DNA from: Shinisaurus crocodilurus
Lineage: Eukaryota; Chordata; Lepidosauria; Squamata; Shinisauridae
Length of the DNA: 64,000 nucleotides
NCBI GenBank assembly: GCA_021292165.1
Contig: CM037877.1
Span: forward strand, 206,378,715 to 206,442,714
Direction: 5' to 3'
This document shows positions 1-10,149 of the stretch, in pieces. A program made the translations under genes and the position numbers. Position 1 is the stretch's first letter. Each line of letters opens with the position of its first letter. The notes below the pieces were generated by a model, which was not told the origin of the DNA, did not search any database, and saw only the letters and a list, made by a program, of their open reading frames with translations.

Positions 1-500
1 GCGTTCTCTGCATTTATGGGCTAAAGGTTTAGGTTGGGAACAGTGGTCAGAAGAGGGGCATTAACTAGGCCTACCTGGTTTTTAAAGTAGGCCCCAGCTC
101 ACAAGACCTCGTGGAGATCAGTGTCTTTAATGCTTGGATATCTACCAGGCTGGAATTCTCTTAGTAACTCTATGAAGTCTTGTTTATGATAATTTGGTAT
201 CAAGTTTATGTATGACAACCTTTTGCCAGGACCTACGATGCTGAAAGGACTTTAGCTTAAGAATGTCTTTCCTGAGTCAAGTTGAGGAACCCTTCCAGTG
301 AAGAAGCCAACCGTTTGTGGTGGTGAGTTGAAGTGCTGCAAGCTATTTCACAAGTCTTTGGAGTGCGCATATGTGTAACCTGTTCTAAGAAAATAAAAGC
401 CTGAATACAAAAAGGTAGCCTAGCTGCCACAGTCGGAGCCATAGAATTGATCTGTAAATTGAGCTATTGAGACATTGCAGCCCAAAACTGGGCTTAACTC
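1..500. other. Unassigned sequence
   Basis: I see no recognisable gene, repeat end or RNA here. Short open frames of about 60 codons exist but have no family resemblance and are the size expected by chance. Confidence 0.4.
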
Positions 501-502
501 TA

Positions 503-670
503 GAAAACCCAAGTTCAGGTTACACCACTGCTATGGGCCCATTGTGTGCCCTTGGTCATGTCATGGCCTATCTAGTCTGAACCTCAATTCCTCACTGATA
601 AAATTGGAATAAGGGAGACCTATCACACACAGTTATTGTGAGGAAGAAATGAAACAAATGCAATTTAAAG
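503..670 (+). mobile_element. MIR-like (CORE-SINE) relic
   Basis: The stretch has the order typical of old MIR copies: a tRNA-like part with a degenerate box-B motif (CAGGTTACACCA), a middle with 'cccttggtcatgtc', then 'cctcaattcctcac', 'aaaattggaataa', and a right part with 'gttattgtgaggaagaaatga'. It is highly diverged, so boundaries are approximate. It is a retrotransposed fossil with no function visible in the sequence. Confidence 0.6.
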
Positions 671-1890
671 AGAAAGGGAAAGGAGTCAGTGGGCTTTGAA
701 TAAACACAAAAAGAGTGTGATTGGGTTTATTGAGCCAAAATATTTAGTAGATATATGGCTCTTCGTACAAAATTTCCCCTGCCCATCCTGTCTCTTTCAC
801 TTTCTTCCCAAATAGAAATTTTTCCATATTGGGTTCCTGTTGCTGTTTCAAGTGCAGTTTGAGCTTCCAAGATCAGATCTATATCTAAATTCCATTTACA
901 ATTTTTTGTCCTAAGCCTGGAGGATTACATTAGGAGCAATCACGATATTTGTCAGAAGCTCTGAACTTTTCTCCACATTTGATTTCTTCCACCTCTGTCT
1001 GCTATTATAAAAAAAAAAAGTCGGCTTGACTCTCAACAAACAGTAGGGGCACGTTGAAACCACAGGCTCTCATGTTCCTCTTCTGGTGTTCTAGCAAACA
1101 CCTGCTGATGCAAGAAATAGTCCCGGGGGGAACCTTTTCTACAGGGATACCCCATGCAGGGCTCACTCTGAGAACAGAAGCCAGCCATGTGGACACCTCA
1201 TGCTGTCTTGGTCAACTTTGTAGAAAGATGAGGGACGAGCATGAACCAAACCACCTTGCATTCCATAACAGGGAAAACGTATTCCAGTGCCTGGTCAGAA
1301 CCACTGGCAGATACATTGCTTTTCTGGGTGTTTTCCCTGGCTGATCTGGAGTTGCACTGAGCCCCTTATGGAGGTTTGTATTTAAGCAGGAATAGCCCAG
1401 GCTGTGGTTATCCATTGCTTCTCCATGGGATGTGGCTGCCACTGGTTGTTGTCAATGAAAGGATATTGTAGTAAACTCGTCTGTACTCTGGTTCAATCTG
1501 GCACTTTCCTTGCACTTACAGCAATCATTGCTTTCAACCTCATAGGCTATTTCTAGCTACATTTTTTTTAAAAAAAAACATCAATCAAACGTGACTTTTC
1601 TTTCTTCCTTGCAAAAACCTTCTTCATCCTGCTTCCTGTCTGGCCGTGTACCAAACTGGCACATGCTGTGGAGTGCAGTGGAACAGCTTCCAAGAAAGCC
1701 CAGTCACCTGACTCTCGGTTCTCATCTAAAAGTGGCCCCCACCAGTTGCCTTTTCTTTGCAGAAATGGTTTCCTCCCCTTTAACAAGCTGAAAATTTAAA
1801 GGGCAGGGAAACACATGGCACAGAAATGAGCCAAGCCAAAAGAAAAACAAATCCGTGGGAGATGAGGACTTTTGTTTAATCATCGGGTTG
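671..1890. other. Unassigned sequence
   Basis: Single-copy-looking DNA with an A-run near 1010 and another near 1570. No convincing exon: open frames of 60-96 codons overlap on both strands and none has recognisable domain composition. Confidence 0.4.
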
Positions 1891-1894
1891 TGCT

Positions 1895-2145
1895 GTGCTG
1901 CCTCTGCGAAGCGGAGCCGGTGAAGGGACAGGGGGCAAGCAGAGAGGGCTGCAGTCTATTAAACTCCCTTTGAGAGCCCGCCAGACTGACAACAGCTGGA
2001 AGAAATTAACATTTCAGATCCGTCAGCCTACTTGCTGCTTTTCCCTCCAGAAAACAAATGGCTTGACGGCTGTAGTCTCGGCAGCTTCACCTTGTCCCGC
2101 TCACTTCAGACAATTGCTGGCTTGATTTTGCATGTGTCGGACTTT
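1895..2145. other. Candidate conserved non-coding block
   Basis: A non-repetitive block of balanced composition between simple repeats. It contains short motifs typical of vertebrate enhancers (e.g. an E-box-like CAGCTG, and TTAAC). This is a judgement from texture only; I could not compare species. Confidence 0.2.
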
Positions 2146-2148
2146 TAC

Positions 2149-2168
2149 ACACACACACACACACACAT
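2149..2168. repeat. (CA)n microsatellite
   Basis: About ten uninterrupted CA units. Confidence 0.9.
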
Positions 2169-2589
2169 CCCAACCTGCGAAGCGAATAAATACCCAGCAA
2201 AGTAAAGAACATGCTGGAAAGATTGTGCTGCGTGTAGAAAAAGTGATTATAGTTAGGAGGCATTCCTGAATAACCCAACTGACAAGGCCAAAAAATGGGG
2301 GGGAAAACAAAATATAACTGCTTCAATACACCAAAGTCCACTGAAATATCAACGCCATTGGGTGCGTTTGCATGTCATGGTAACCTACCCTGGTAAAAAG
2401 CCACTATGGGTTGGTTGTCATGCGAAGAACCCACGGAGATCCCCGGCAGATGATCAGGCTCACCGTGGGTCTTTGGCCCCCTCCTCTTCACCTTGGTCCT
2501 CCCACAGGTATCCCAGGGGCACCTCAGGAGGAATGTCTTTCCAGCTCCTTCCTGCCACTGCCGCGAGCCGAGCCGTTTCGGGCTCACTG

Positions 2590-3145
2590 TGGCTTCTTTT
2601 CCTTTTAAACTTTTTTTGGGGGGTGGGGGGGAAGCTGGCTGTCAAGCTGGCTCTCGCGATCCTCTTTTTGACAGCTACGAGCAGTTCCTTCAAAATGCCC
2701 CGGCAGCACACTGGAGGGGCTGCCCGTGGACTGCCCAGCATTTCTTTAAATTTGGGGGCGGGGGGGGGGTTGCAATCTTTCACAGTAGTGGGACTCCAGG
2801 AATGTGAAGCCTCAGCTGGGGCAATGTTTGGGGGGGGGCGGGTGCTGCTGCCAAGGGGCAGCCGGTGCCCACCCTGGACATTGCCCCAGCCGAGGCTCCA
2901 AATCCATCCCCCCCCCCTTTGGTTCCTCTTAACAGCTCACAGAAGGCAAGGTGTCAAGAGAAACCAGAGGCGCGAGGGATCTTTCGCTGAGAAGGGGGTG
3001 TTTTGGGTGATTCACGCCCCCTTTGCAGCAAAATGATCATCTCCCCCCCCCCCCCCCAGTTCCCATCAGGGCGCACATTTTGCATGTCGCCGGGAGCCTC
3101 TAGGGGCTCTGGGAAAGTGCAGAAGTGCACTCCCCCCTTTTTTTT
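2590..3145. repeat. GC-rich tract with clustered poly-G and poly-C runs
   Basis: Several homopurine or homopyrimidine runs lie within about 550 bp: G runs near 2617-2632, 2753-2770 and 2830-2838, and C runs near 2909-2917 and 3043-3058. The G-rich strand alternates between plus (before about 2,850) and minus (after about 2,900). A 224-codon plus-strand open frame crosses this tract, but its translation is biased, glycine- and proline-rich, and resembles no family. Confidence 0.6.
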
Positions 3146-3208
3146 CAAGGGAAATGGAGTTTTGACAGCTAGTTGTCTGGGTCACTTTAAAGGGTTTTTT
3201 TGAGTGGG

Positions 3209-3285
3209 AACTGTCCCGTTTATGAAGAAATTTGCAAATTTTGGTAAGTTCTTACCAAAAACCAAACTAAACAAAATTCTCACCC
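3209..3285 (+). repeat. Direct repeat unit, copy 1
   Basis: Starts with 'gtcccgtttatgaagaaat' and ends in 'aaaattctcaccc'. A diverged second copy in the same orientation lies at 3548-3625. The shared core includes 'tttatgaagaaatttg' and 'aagttctta'. This is either a local duplication or two pieces of an unrecognised interspersed repeat. Confidence 0.55.
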
Positions 3286-3547
3286 ATCTGCACTGGCCAA
3301 ATTCAATATGTACAGCTGTGCCCAGCATGGAGAGGCCCATGTTGTACCTGCTATGTAGAAGAGCTTCTCAGGAAAAAAGAGGTGGCAACCCTAATTCATC
3401 ACCACAGACATGGCTGAATACACAGGGATTCAAAGCCAGACTTTTAAGAGCTAAGCACTCAAAGCTGCTGTCTGCCTGCCTGGACAGATGAATCTGTCAG
3501 TTTTGCTTCCTCCTTCATTCAATTTTTTACCATCTCAAGTTCTTTTT

Positions 3548-3625
3548 GTCCTGTTTATGAAGAAATTTGTGAATTTTAGCAAGTTCTTATTTTAAAAAAT
3601 GAACCAAATGAAATGCTCACCCCAT
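3548..3625 (+). repeat. Direct repeat unit, copy 2
   Basis: Partner of 3209-3285, about 340 bp downstream, starting with 'gtcctgtttatgaagaaat'. It differs from copy 1 by many substitutions and a small indel in the A-rich middle. Confidence 0.55.
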
Positions 3626-4124
3626 CCCTGGTCTCTGGTCACTGCCCGCCTTACTTCAGATGGTAGGGGAACTCAGACCAGAGCCCCAGAGACCAATTTG
3701 AATGGTGAGGCAGGCTCATGTGGGAGCACTCTGGTCCCAAGCCATTTAGGACTTTATAGGTTAACGACAGCAAGAAGAATGGAAAATATCCATGCCACTC
3801 TCAGTTACTATTTCAGATTTCACCTGGAGGCTATACAAGAAGCCACCCCATCTGTTTAACAACCACGGGGTTAGCAACTGGTAGCTACCAGGCCACATCT
3901 GGCCATTTGGCCCACCACCAACCTGAGTCCCTTGTCCTCATCTCCTTCAAGAAACAAATATTCCAGGACAGAGGGAGAGAGAAAAAACAGTGAATGAGTA
4001 GATGCAAAGTTGGGAGGGGCTGGCCCAGCACTCCTTAAATGGCTCCTGCAGCAAAACTACCTGCTGACTAAGGATGCGTTTCTTTATTAACTCTGCGTAT
4101 ATCCCACATGTTCTCTAAGAAGTT

Positions 4125-4280
4125 GAAGGTGGTGTTTGAATCTCACAACAACCCCATGAGGCAGCTTAAGCTGAGAGATAGTGTGACTTGCCCAAGCCCA
4201 CCCAGTGAACGTCACAGTTGAACCTAGATTTCTAACATCAAGTACCTGCATCCCAGTGGCTGGACCACACTGGCTATCAT
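4125..4280 (-). mobile_element. Old SINE-like relic, minus strand
   Basis: 'tctcacaacaaccccatgag' and 'gtgacttgcccaagcccacc' are the reverse-complement hallmarks of MIR/tRNA-SINE bodies (ttgttgtgagga; gggcaagtcac). Heavily diverged. Confidence 0.5.
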
Positions 4281-4301
4281 CAGTGCCATTTGCAGTAAAG
4301 A

Positions 4302-4450
4302 GGTGTGGTCGAACAAGCTGGAATGGGATCTCGGTTCAAATTCCGCCTCTGCCATGGATATACTCTGCAGCCATGAATGAATCACTCTCACCCTCAATTC
4401 CCCATCTATTTTTAAATGGGAATGGTAATCTGACTCATAAAGTTTGTGCT
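4302..4450 (+). mobile_element. MIR-like (CORE-SINE) relic
   Basis: Contains 'ggttcaaattccgcctctgcc' (box-B-like, then the 'ctctgcca' of MIR), followed by 'cctcaattccccatctattt' and 'aaatgggaatggtaat', in the same order as a MIR consensus. Plus orientation, opposite to the relic immediately upstream. Confidence 0.65.
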
Positions 4451-4559
4451 GTTAAATGCTGTGTTGTTGGGGTTTTTTTTTAAACATGAGTAAAATACAT
4501 TAAAAAGATGTGCTGTTTACCTTTCCAAAATGTTAGAGAAAGACAATATAATGTCACAT

Positions 4560-4920
4560 TTACCCTGCATTGCATTTATCTCCAGACCAGACAGTTCCCA
4601 GACACAAGACCTTTGCTCTATCTTGAAACTGTTTGCCTAGTTGCTTAGGAGTGGAAAAGCCAGGTCTGATCTGCGTGCTATCATGTAATGTCTTGTGGGA
4701 ACAGAAGCATTCTGGATCCTGCAATACTGGAAACAAGGCCAAATTGGCAGAGCTGGGCCTTCTGTGTGCCAAACTGCAATCTGTCTGGGAACTCTGACTT
4801 TTCCAACACGGTCTCGAGTGAGCACAAGCCATATTTCTGTAAGTTCTGTATCGCTACCAGGTTGGAGGAGAAAAGGTGCAATTCGGTCAGAGTTACCTAT
4901 GGTGGCTGAGGAGGAAAGGA
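4560..4920. other. Unassigned sequence
   Basis: Between the MIR relic and the CR1 3' end. Overlapping open frames of 60-90 codons run on both strands in several frames. Nothing in them is recognisable. Confidence 0.35.
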
Positions 4921-5008
4921 TTTAAATCATAGAATCATAGAAAAGTAGAGTTGGAAGGGGCCTACAAGGCCATCGAGTCCAACCCCCTGCTCAATGCAGG
5001 AATCTAGG

Positions 5009-5604
5009 TCAAAGCATCTCTGACAGATGTCTGTCCAGCTGCACCTTGAATGCCTCCAGAGTGGGAGAGCCCACAACCTCCCTAGGTAGTTGATTCCATT
5101 GTCTTATTGCTCTGACAGTCAGGAAATTTTTCCTGATGTTTAGGTGGAATCTAGGTTCCTGTAACTTGAACCCATTATTCCGTGTCCTGCAAACTGGGAT
5201 GATCGAGAAGAGATCTTTGCCCTCCTCTGTGTGACATCCCTTCAAATACTGGAAGAGTACGATCATATCTCCCCTCAGTCTCCTCTTCCGAAGGCTAAAC
5301 ATGCCCAGTTCTTTCAGTCTCTCCTCATAGGGCCTTGTTTCCAGTCCCTTTATCATCCTTGTTGCCCTCCTCTGAACCCTCTCCAGTTTGTCTATGTCCT
5401 TCTTAAAGTGAGGTGCCCAGAACTGGACGCAGTACTCAAGATGAGGCCTAACCAGTGCCGAGTAAAGGGGAATTATCACTTCCCGCGATTTGGAAGCTAT
5501 ACTTCTATTAATACAGCCCAAAATTGCATTTGCCTTCTTTGCAGCCACATCGCATTGCTGGCTCATATTCAGTTTGTGATCTACCACAATGTCTTTATCT
5601 AGTG
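5009..5604 (-). pseudogene. CR1 reverse transcriptase C-terminal fragment
   Basis: Roughly 200 codons without a stop correspond to the thumb and C-terminal region of the CR1 ORF2 protein. The catalytic FADD box and endonuclease are upstream in an intact element and are absent here because of 5' truncation. Recognised by 'NAILGCINR', 'RPHLEYCVQFW' and 'LERVQRRATRM'. The protein start seen in the longest open frame is inside the inserted MITE and is not a real start. Confidence 0.85.
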
Positions 5605-5739
5605 CAGTGTTCTCCAACCTTGGATCCCCAGATGTTTTTGGCCTACAACTCCCAGCATGCCCCAGCCAGCAATGCTGACTGGGACATGCTGGGAGTTGTA
5701 GGCCAAAAACATCTGGGGACCCAAGGTTGAAGAACACTG
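5605..5739. mobile_element. Fold-back hAT MITE, copy 1 (TSD ATCTAGTG)
   Basis: A near-perfect palindrome starting 'cagtgttctccaacc' and ending 'agaacactg', flanked on both sides by ATCTAGTG (5597-5604 and 5740-5747). An 8-bp duplication plus CAGTG ends is the signature of hAT transposition. It carries no coding capacity, so it must have been moved in trans by a hAT transposase. Inserted into CR1, so younger than that CR1 copy. The centre contains a second short palindrome around 'gccagcaatgctgac'. Confidence 0.93.
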
Positions 5740-6033
5740 ATCTAGTGATACCAACGCATGTGGGGATCTTTCTTCAAAATCATATGTGAGAACTTATTCT
5801 TGCTCCAGAGATGCCCTAGCGACTAAGCTGATTTTTTCTTGGACACAGTGTTCTTCTTACCAGTTGCAAATTGGCAAACGAAGCAATGCTATATAGATCA
5901 GAAGTGCTAGGTAGAGCACTTACACTCATGCAGCCAACTCTCAGCATCCAAAGGAGAAAGTTGGATTTTCCCAAGAGTTTAGCTCCTCTGTCTCCATAAT
6001 TCTGAGCTCCACTGAAAATCTGGCCCCAGCTGA

Positions 6034-6080
6034 TATAAGACCAGCTGTTCACCAGAATATAAGACCAGCTGTTCACCAGA
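6034..6080 (+). repeat. Two-unit ~24-bp tandem duplication
   Basis: 'ataagaccagctgttcacca' occurs twice in immediate succession. Confidence 0.85.
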
Positions 6081-6151
6081 AACCCATATGCTTGGACATT
6101 TGGTCCAGAGGGACTGGCAAGAGTAGAGAGAACACTGCCAGGCGACAGATA

Positions 6152-7352
6152 GGCCGGGTTTGCACATCACTTTAAGCTCACATAGGCTCTGGGGCTGTCA
6201 GAGGCTCATTACCTTCGCTCAGCCTTACTGCTACTCAGCTGAATTGCTGGCCCGCCGAGCAAGGGCAACAAGTCCCATGGCGCTGTGTTTCCTCAAGAGG
6301 AATTGGAGAGCCACGGGGCTCGTCCCTGGCCCTTTCTCGGCGTGGCCACCACTCAGCTCAGCAGTGCCTGCACCAAGAAACGTTGCTCCCCCCAGCTCGC
6401 CCCCCTGCACTCACTTGTTGCAGTGCCCGCGGGTGCTGAAACAAGCAGGGACGGGGGGGTCAGCCGGGCGGCGGAGAGGGGGATTGGGTGTGCGCTGTCT
6501 TGGAAAGACAGTGTGCGGTCAACGCCACTTGCCGCTGCCGCAGCAGCACAAAAGTCAATCCTCCCGCCCTCTAGGACTAGCGAGGCCACTCGCTAGTCCT
6601 GGAGGGCACAGGGACTGATTCTCCCCACCTTTGCTGGGTGTGGCACCCATGGGCACCCCACCCAGCGAGAAAAGGGGGGGCAAGCAGGGGTCTGCCACGT
6701 GCATCCCCTCCCCAATCCCTGAGCAGGGATTGGGGAGAAGGCGGCGCTGCTGCCCTTTTGCCCAAAAGGACAGTGGCGGCAGCGGGATCCAGCCATCCAT
6801 GCCTCACATGGGCGCAAGAAAGGGCAGGCGGCATTGGGGGATCTGGGTGCCCAACCTCGTTTGCTCTTGAGAGCAAGCGAGGCCAGGGGCCTGGATTCTC
6901 CGCTGCAGTCCTTTGGGGCTTCCCCCCACTCCACACTCTGGCTGGCGCTGGGAGAGCGGGATTGCTAGCGAGCAATCCCACTCTCCCGGCATCTGCAAGA
7001 TTGCAGGGGGAAGCTGATGACACTGACAGCTGCACCAAGTGCCGCTTGGGCACTTGGACAGCTGTCATTGGCCAGAGCCCCTTGGTTAGTGCGGCAGCCC
7101 TTTTTTGCCGCTCTTGCCAAGGGGCTCTGTGCCTTTTTCGGCTTGTAAGTGAGTTAGCATGTCGTCCAAGTTCGGACAACATGCTAACCCTACTAGGGTT
7201 TTCTTAACCCTAAAACAAGCCATGGCTTAGCAGGGTGCTTAAGGAGACTCTCCTTAACTACCCTAACTAACCCTTCCCGGGTTCGGACAACATGGTAAGC
7301 CTCAGTAGGTTTATTCCTAAAGTGGCCTAGCGTGTTGTTTAAACCCAGTCAA
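6152..7352. mobile_element. Probable large fold-back element built of serial hairpins
   Basis: The left part begins 'gccgggtttgcacatcac' and the right end, reverse-complemented, begins 'gactgggtttaaacaacac', which looks like a degenerate terminal inverted repeat. The interior is GC-rich and holds a chain of short inverted repeats with small loops: 6566-6584/6589-6607, 6634-6667, 6710-6737, 6746-6778, 6854-6882, 6945-6985, 7027-7070, 7075-7130 and 7150-7185. The long open frames here (up to 201 codons, both strands) are artefacts of the composition. The end motif resembles other fold-back elements in this window (9853, 58620). No clean target duplication was found, so the limits and class are inferred. 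Confidence 0.5.
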
Positions 7353-7814
7353 AGACTGACAACCCGTCCTAGGCCATTAAAGAGTGCCAACCAAATCACA
7401 ATACAAATGATGACATTTCAACACAGAGGTCACACCTGTGTAAGGATTTTGCATGATTCCCTCAAAAAGCATGCACATATGATGTCAATGTCATGTGTCA
7501 TGATACTGCACACAAGTAATTAATTACATGCGTGTGTGGGAAGTCACTTTGGTTCTGGCTTCCCAAGACACGTACATTACATTGTGTAGAGTAAGTTACA
7601 TCTTTGTAGAATTGTGACACATTCTACAAAGATCTGCTCAGGAATGGTGCAGAAATGAATTCCATGTGGGAAATTCATCATGTGTGGGGTGATTCTGAGA
7701 GAGGTTGCGTGTGCAGCAATGCACTGATGGCCTAGGGCCCATTAACATGCCTGTTGTTGGTTTTCAGACTTTTGTGGAATGCGATTGCCCAGGACTGGCT
7801 TCGAGCATCTAAAC

Positions 7815-7917
7815 CAGTGTTCTCCAACCTTGGGTCCCCAGATGCTTTTGGCCTGGCTGGGGAATGCTGGGAGTTGTAGGCCAAAAACATCTGGGGACCC
7901 AAGGTTGGAGAACACTG
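7815..7917. mobile_element. Fold-back hAT MITE, copy 2 (TSD RTCTAAAC)
   Basis: Same termini as the copy at 5605. Flanks are ATCTAAAC (7807-7814) and GTCTAAAC (7918-7925), 7 of 8 identical. The central palindrome is shorter and partly one-sided, leaving 103 bp. Confidence 0.92.
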
Positions 7918-8019
7918 GTCTAAACAAACAAAGGACACCAGTGAGGGAAATGTTATCATCTTCATTTCCCAGGCAGGCCGGTGAGATTGCAGACAGTCTT
8001 GTTTAAATAATGACTGTGC

Positions 8020-9690
8020 TCCCGTATAAAAAACAATGATAATAAATGATACCTCCTCTTTACCCACTCTCACCCCTCCCCTGCCCCCCAAAACCTTGGG
8101 TGGCTACCCTACTTCAGTTTCATTTACATCAATTCTCACAGAAGTGCTGTCCAACCTTTGCGGTGTCTGGAGCTGGTTTTCTTTTTCACACCAAATGGGC
8201 AGCATCAGTTTACTGGTCTGAAAGCTGGCACTGCCACTGCGAAATGGCTGGCAGGTCTTTCCTACCTTTAATCCTTGAGTATGCTCAATCTCCCAATCTA
8301 CAGACATGTGCATGAACGCGCATGCATCTATCTATATATTGGAGGCCAATAGCACCATTTCATGAATTAAAAGCTAGCTAGTTTGCTCACATTTCCAAAG
8401 GAGCTGTAAGAACCCCAATGGCCTTGACTTCATTAAATTCCACCCCTGCCATTGCCATAGTCAAACTCCATCACTGGATGCCCAGCTGGACCCAGCTGCA
8501 TGGGTATGGGTGAACACACAGCCTCTGTATTGGCAGTGATGTGCCAACCTAGAATTCCAGACCTGCCTGGATAATATAGCAGTTGGTGGCTCTAATGTTT
8601 TCCCCTTGGAACCTGTAATGCACTGCAGGGAATAGTATGGCGCCCGGGCAGGAGGAGATGAAGTTGACATACCCTCCAACTGTACCAATTTCATCGAGGC
8701 TTGAAAATTACCAATTTGCCTAGTTGCCAATGGCAAGTAAGAAAGAGGCTGATTTCACACAGGCATTTTCAGTGATCACATGGGGTTCAGCTTCTTCCCC
8801 TGCTTCCTCCCATGCACAACGTGTGCGTCTGGCCCTGTACAGGATGCCTGAGCACAGGCCTTTTTCGCCCTTAGGGCAATGATGTAGCACAGCCAGAGCT
8901 CCCAGGGCAGAGCCCCTGCACTTTTTCATTAGCAGGGATGCTGATGTCATCTGTCTCCCCTACCCCCAGAGACTTCCAGGTTCCCTCTGAGCTTAGTTAC
9001 AATCTTCACAGTATCTGGGGGCGGGGGGGGGGGAGAATGAATTTCCCCAGCAACAATATTCTGTTCCCTCTTGTAATGCAAAGTATTTTGGGGTGGCTTG
9101 GTCTTGATGAGCATTTAATAAGATCCATTCGCTTTACAAAAGGCCTGCGCCTGGTGGAGAGAAAACTACTAGAACTGGTTTGTTGATACTGAATCAACAC
9201 AGCTGCCTGAATGTTTGGACTCTCCTTGGGCGTGGCTATGAGAACTGTCAGGAGCAGTGTCTGCACTTCAAAATTTACCACCTTAGGAAATGCTGTAGGC
9301 GACTGAGGAGTTCGTTCTGAGGAGTTTGGGGGAGAGCCTGAGGAGATTCTGAGTGACCAGAGTTAAAGACTGGAGAGAGGACAGAGAGACAGAGATTACA
9401 GATAGGAAGGGAGTGAAAAGGAACCATTCCAGAGAAAATGGTGGTGGAGAGAGCCATCGCCACCCAACTTCTGCCCTCACGCAGCAATTCCACCACCAGG
9501 GTGCATGACAAAGCTTCATCTGTTCTACTACACTTTGAACCTAGTTCCTATAGTTCCCTCCAAGACAGGAGGTTGCTGGTAGGGAAAGCTGGATTGCATG
9601 TTTTTTTAAAAAAATATCGCCACACTCCCTCTGGTTGGTGTGGGGGAAGGAGTTCCCACATGTTCCTACCCTGGATGTTAGCCCATGTTG
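8020..9690. other. Unassigned sequence
   Basis: No family could be assigned over about 1.7 kb. A G-run lies at 9018-9031. Open frames of 60-90 codons occur on both strands with no domain resemblance. Confidence 0.4.
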
Positions 9691-9704
9691 CCCTTCAACT
9701 AGAC

Positions 9705-9800
9705 CAGTGTTCTCCAACCTTGGGTCCCCAGTTGTTTTTGGCCTACAACTCCCAGCATGTAGGCCAAAAACATCTGGGGACCCAAGGTTAGAGAACACTG
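9705..9800. mobile_element. Fold-back hAT MITE, copy 3 (perfect TSD AACTAGAC)
   Basis: Ends 'cagtgttctccaacc' and 'gagaacactg', with identical AACTAGAC on both sides (9697-9704, 9801-9808). At 96 bp the centre is reduced to 'cccagcatg'. Confidence 0.94.
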
Positions 9801-9852
9801 AACTAGACTCACAGATGCCATTCCATCATAACAAGGCTGGCAATCTGACTAT

Positions 9853-10149
9853 GGCTGAGTTCACACATAACACAACAAGCCACAATATGGGTTGAATTTG
9901 GGTTGTCATTGAAGCATGGGTTGTTGTGTTGTGTGAACCCAGCTGTGCTAACAAACCATGGATTGTTAACTGAATAACCCACAAAGAGAACCCATGGTTT
10001 GTTGTTGGGTTGTGAGCTTTGCGTTGTTTGTGGTTAACAAACCATGGTTTGATGGCGCAGCTGGATTCACACAACATAACAACCGATGGTTCAACGACAA
10101 CCCACATTCAACCCATACTCTGGCTTGTCACATTGTATGAACCTGGTCA
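9853..10149. mobile_element. Long fold-back MITE with ~130-bp arms
   Basis: The left arm starts 'ggctgagttcacacataac' and the right arm, reverse-complemented, starts 'gaccaggttcatacaatg'. The arms stay alignable to the centre, sharing 'tatgggttgaat', 'gggttgtc', 'gttgtgtgaa', 'ccagctg' and 'aaaccatgg'. Each arm itself carries smaller inverted motifs (accatggttt). No coding region. The palindromic design is typical of non-autonomous DNA transposons. I could not settle a target duplication. Confidence 0.75.

Larger units (their letters stand above)
4926..5795 (-). mobile_element. CR1 LINE, 5'-truncated, split by a MITE
   Basis: The left edge is the reverse complement of a CR1 3' end: tandem 'atcatagaatcatag' 8-mer-type tail repeats, then 'agttggaaggggcctacaag' and 'gtccaaccccctgctcaat'. 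On the minus strand the frame reads the C-terminal part of the CR1 reverse transcriptase. Blocks include 'LYSALVRPHLEYCVQFWAP', 'DIDKLERVQRRATRMIKG' and 'GDMIVLFQYLKG', then the usual end with 'RKNFLTVRAIRQWNQLPREVV' shifted toward 'FKVQLDRHL'. The LINE reads on past the MITE at 5605-5739 for a short distance before decaying. CR1 copies of this kind are nearly always dead 3' fragments. The frame is unusually open, so the copy may be fairly young. Confidence 0.9.

Noticed and set aside
2362..3036. 224-codon plus-strand frame
   Set aside because: Runs through poly-G/C tracts, shows no domain resemblance, and has competing frames on both strands.
6577..7207. Overlapping open frames of about 190-200 codons on both strands
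   Set aside because: They coincide with the hairpin chain. Inverted repeats and high GC keep both strands open; the translations have no family resemblance.
9705..9800. Rho-independent terminator-like hairpin
   Set aside because: Palindrome with hAT termini and an 8-bp duplication in eukaryotic DNA; it is a MITE.
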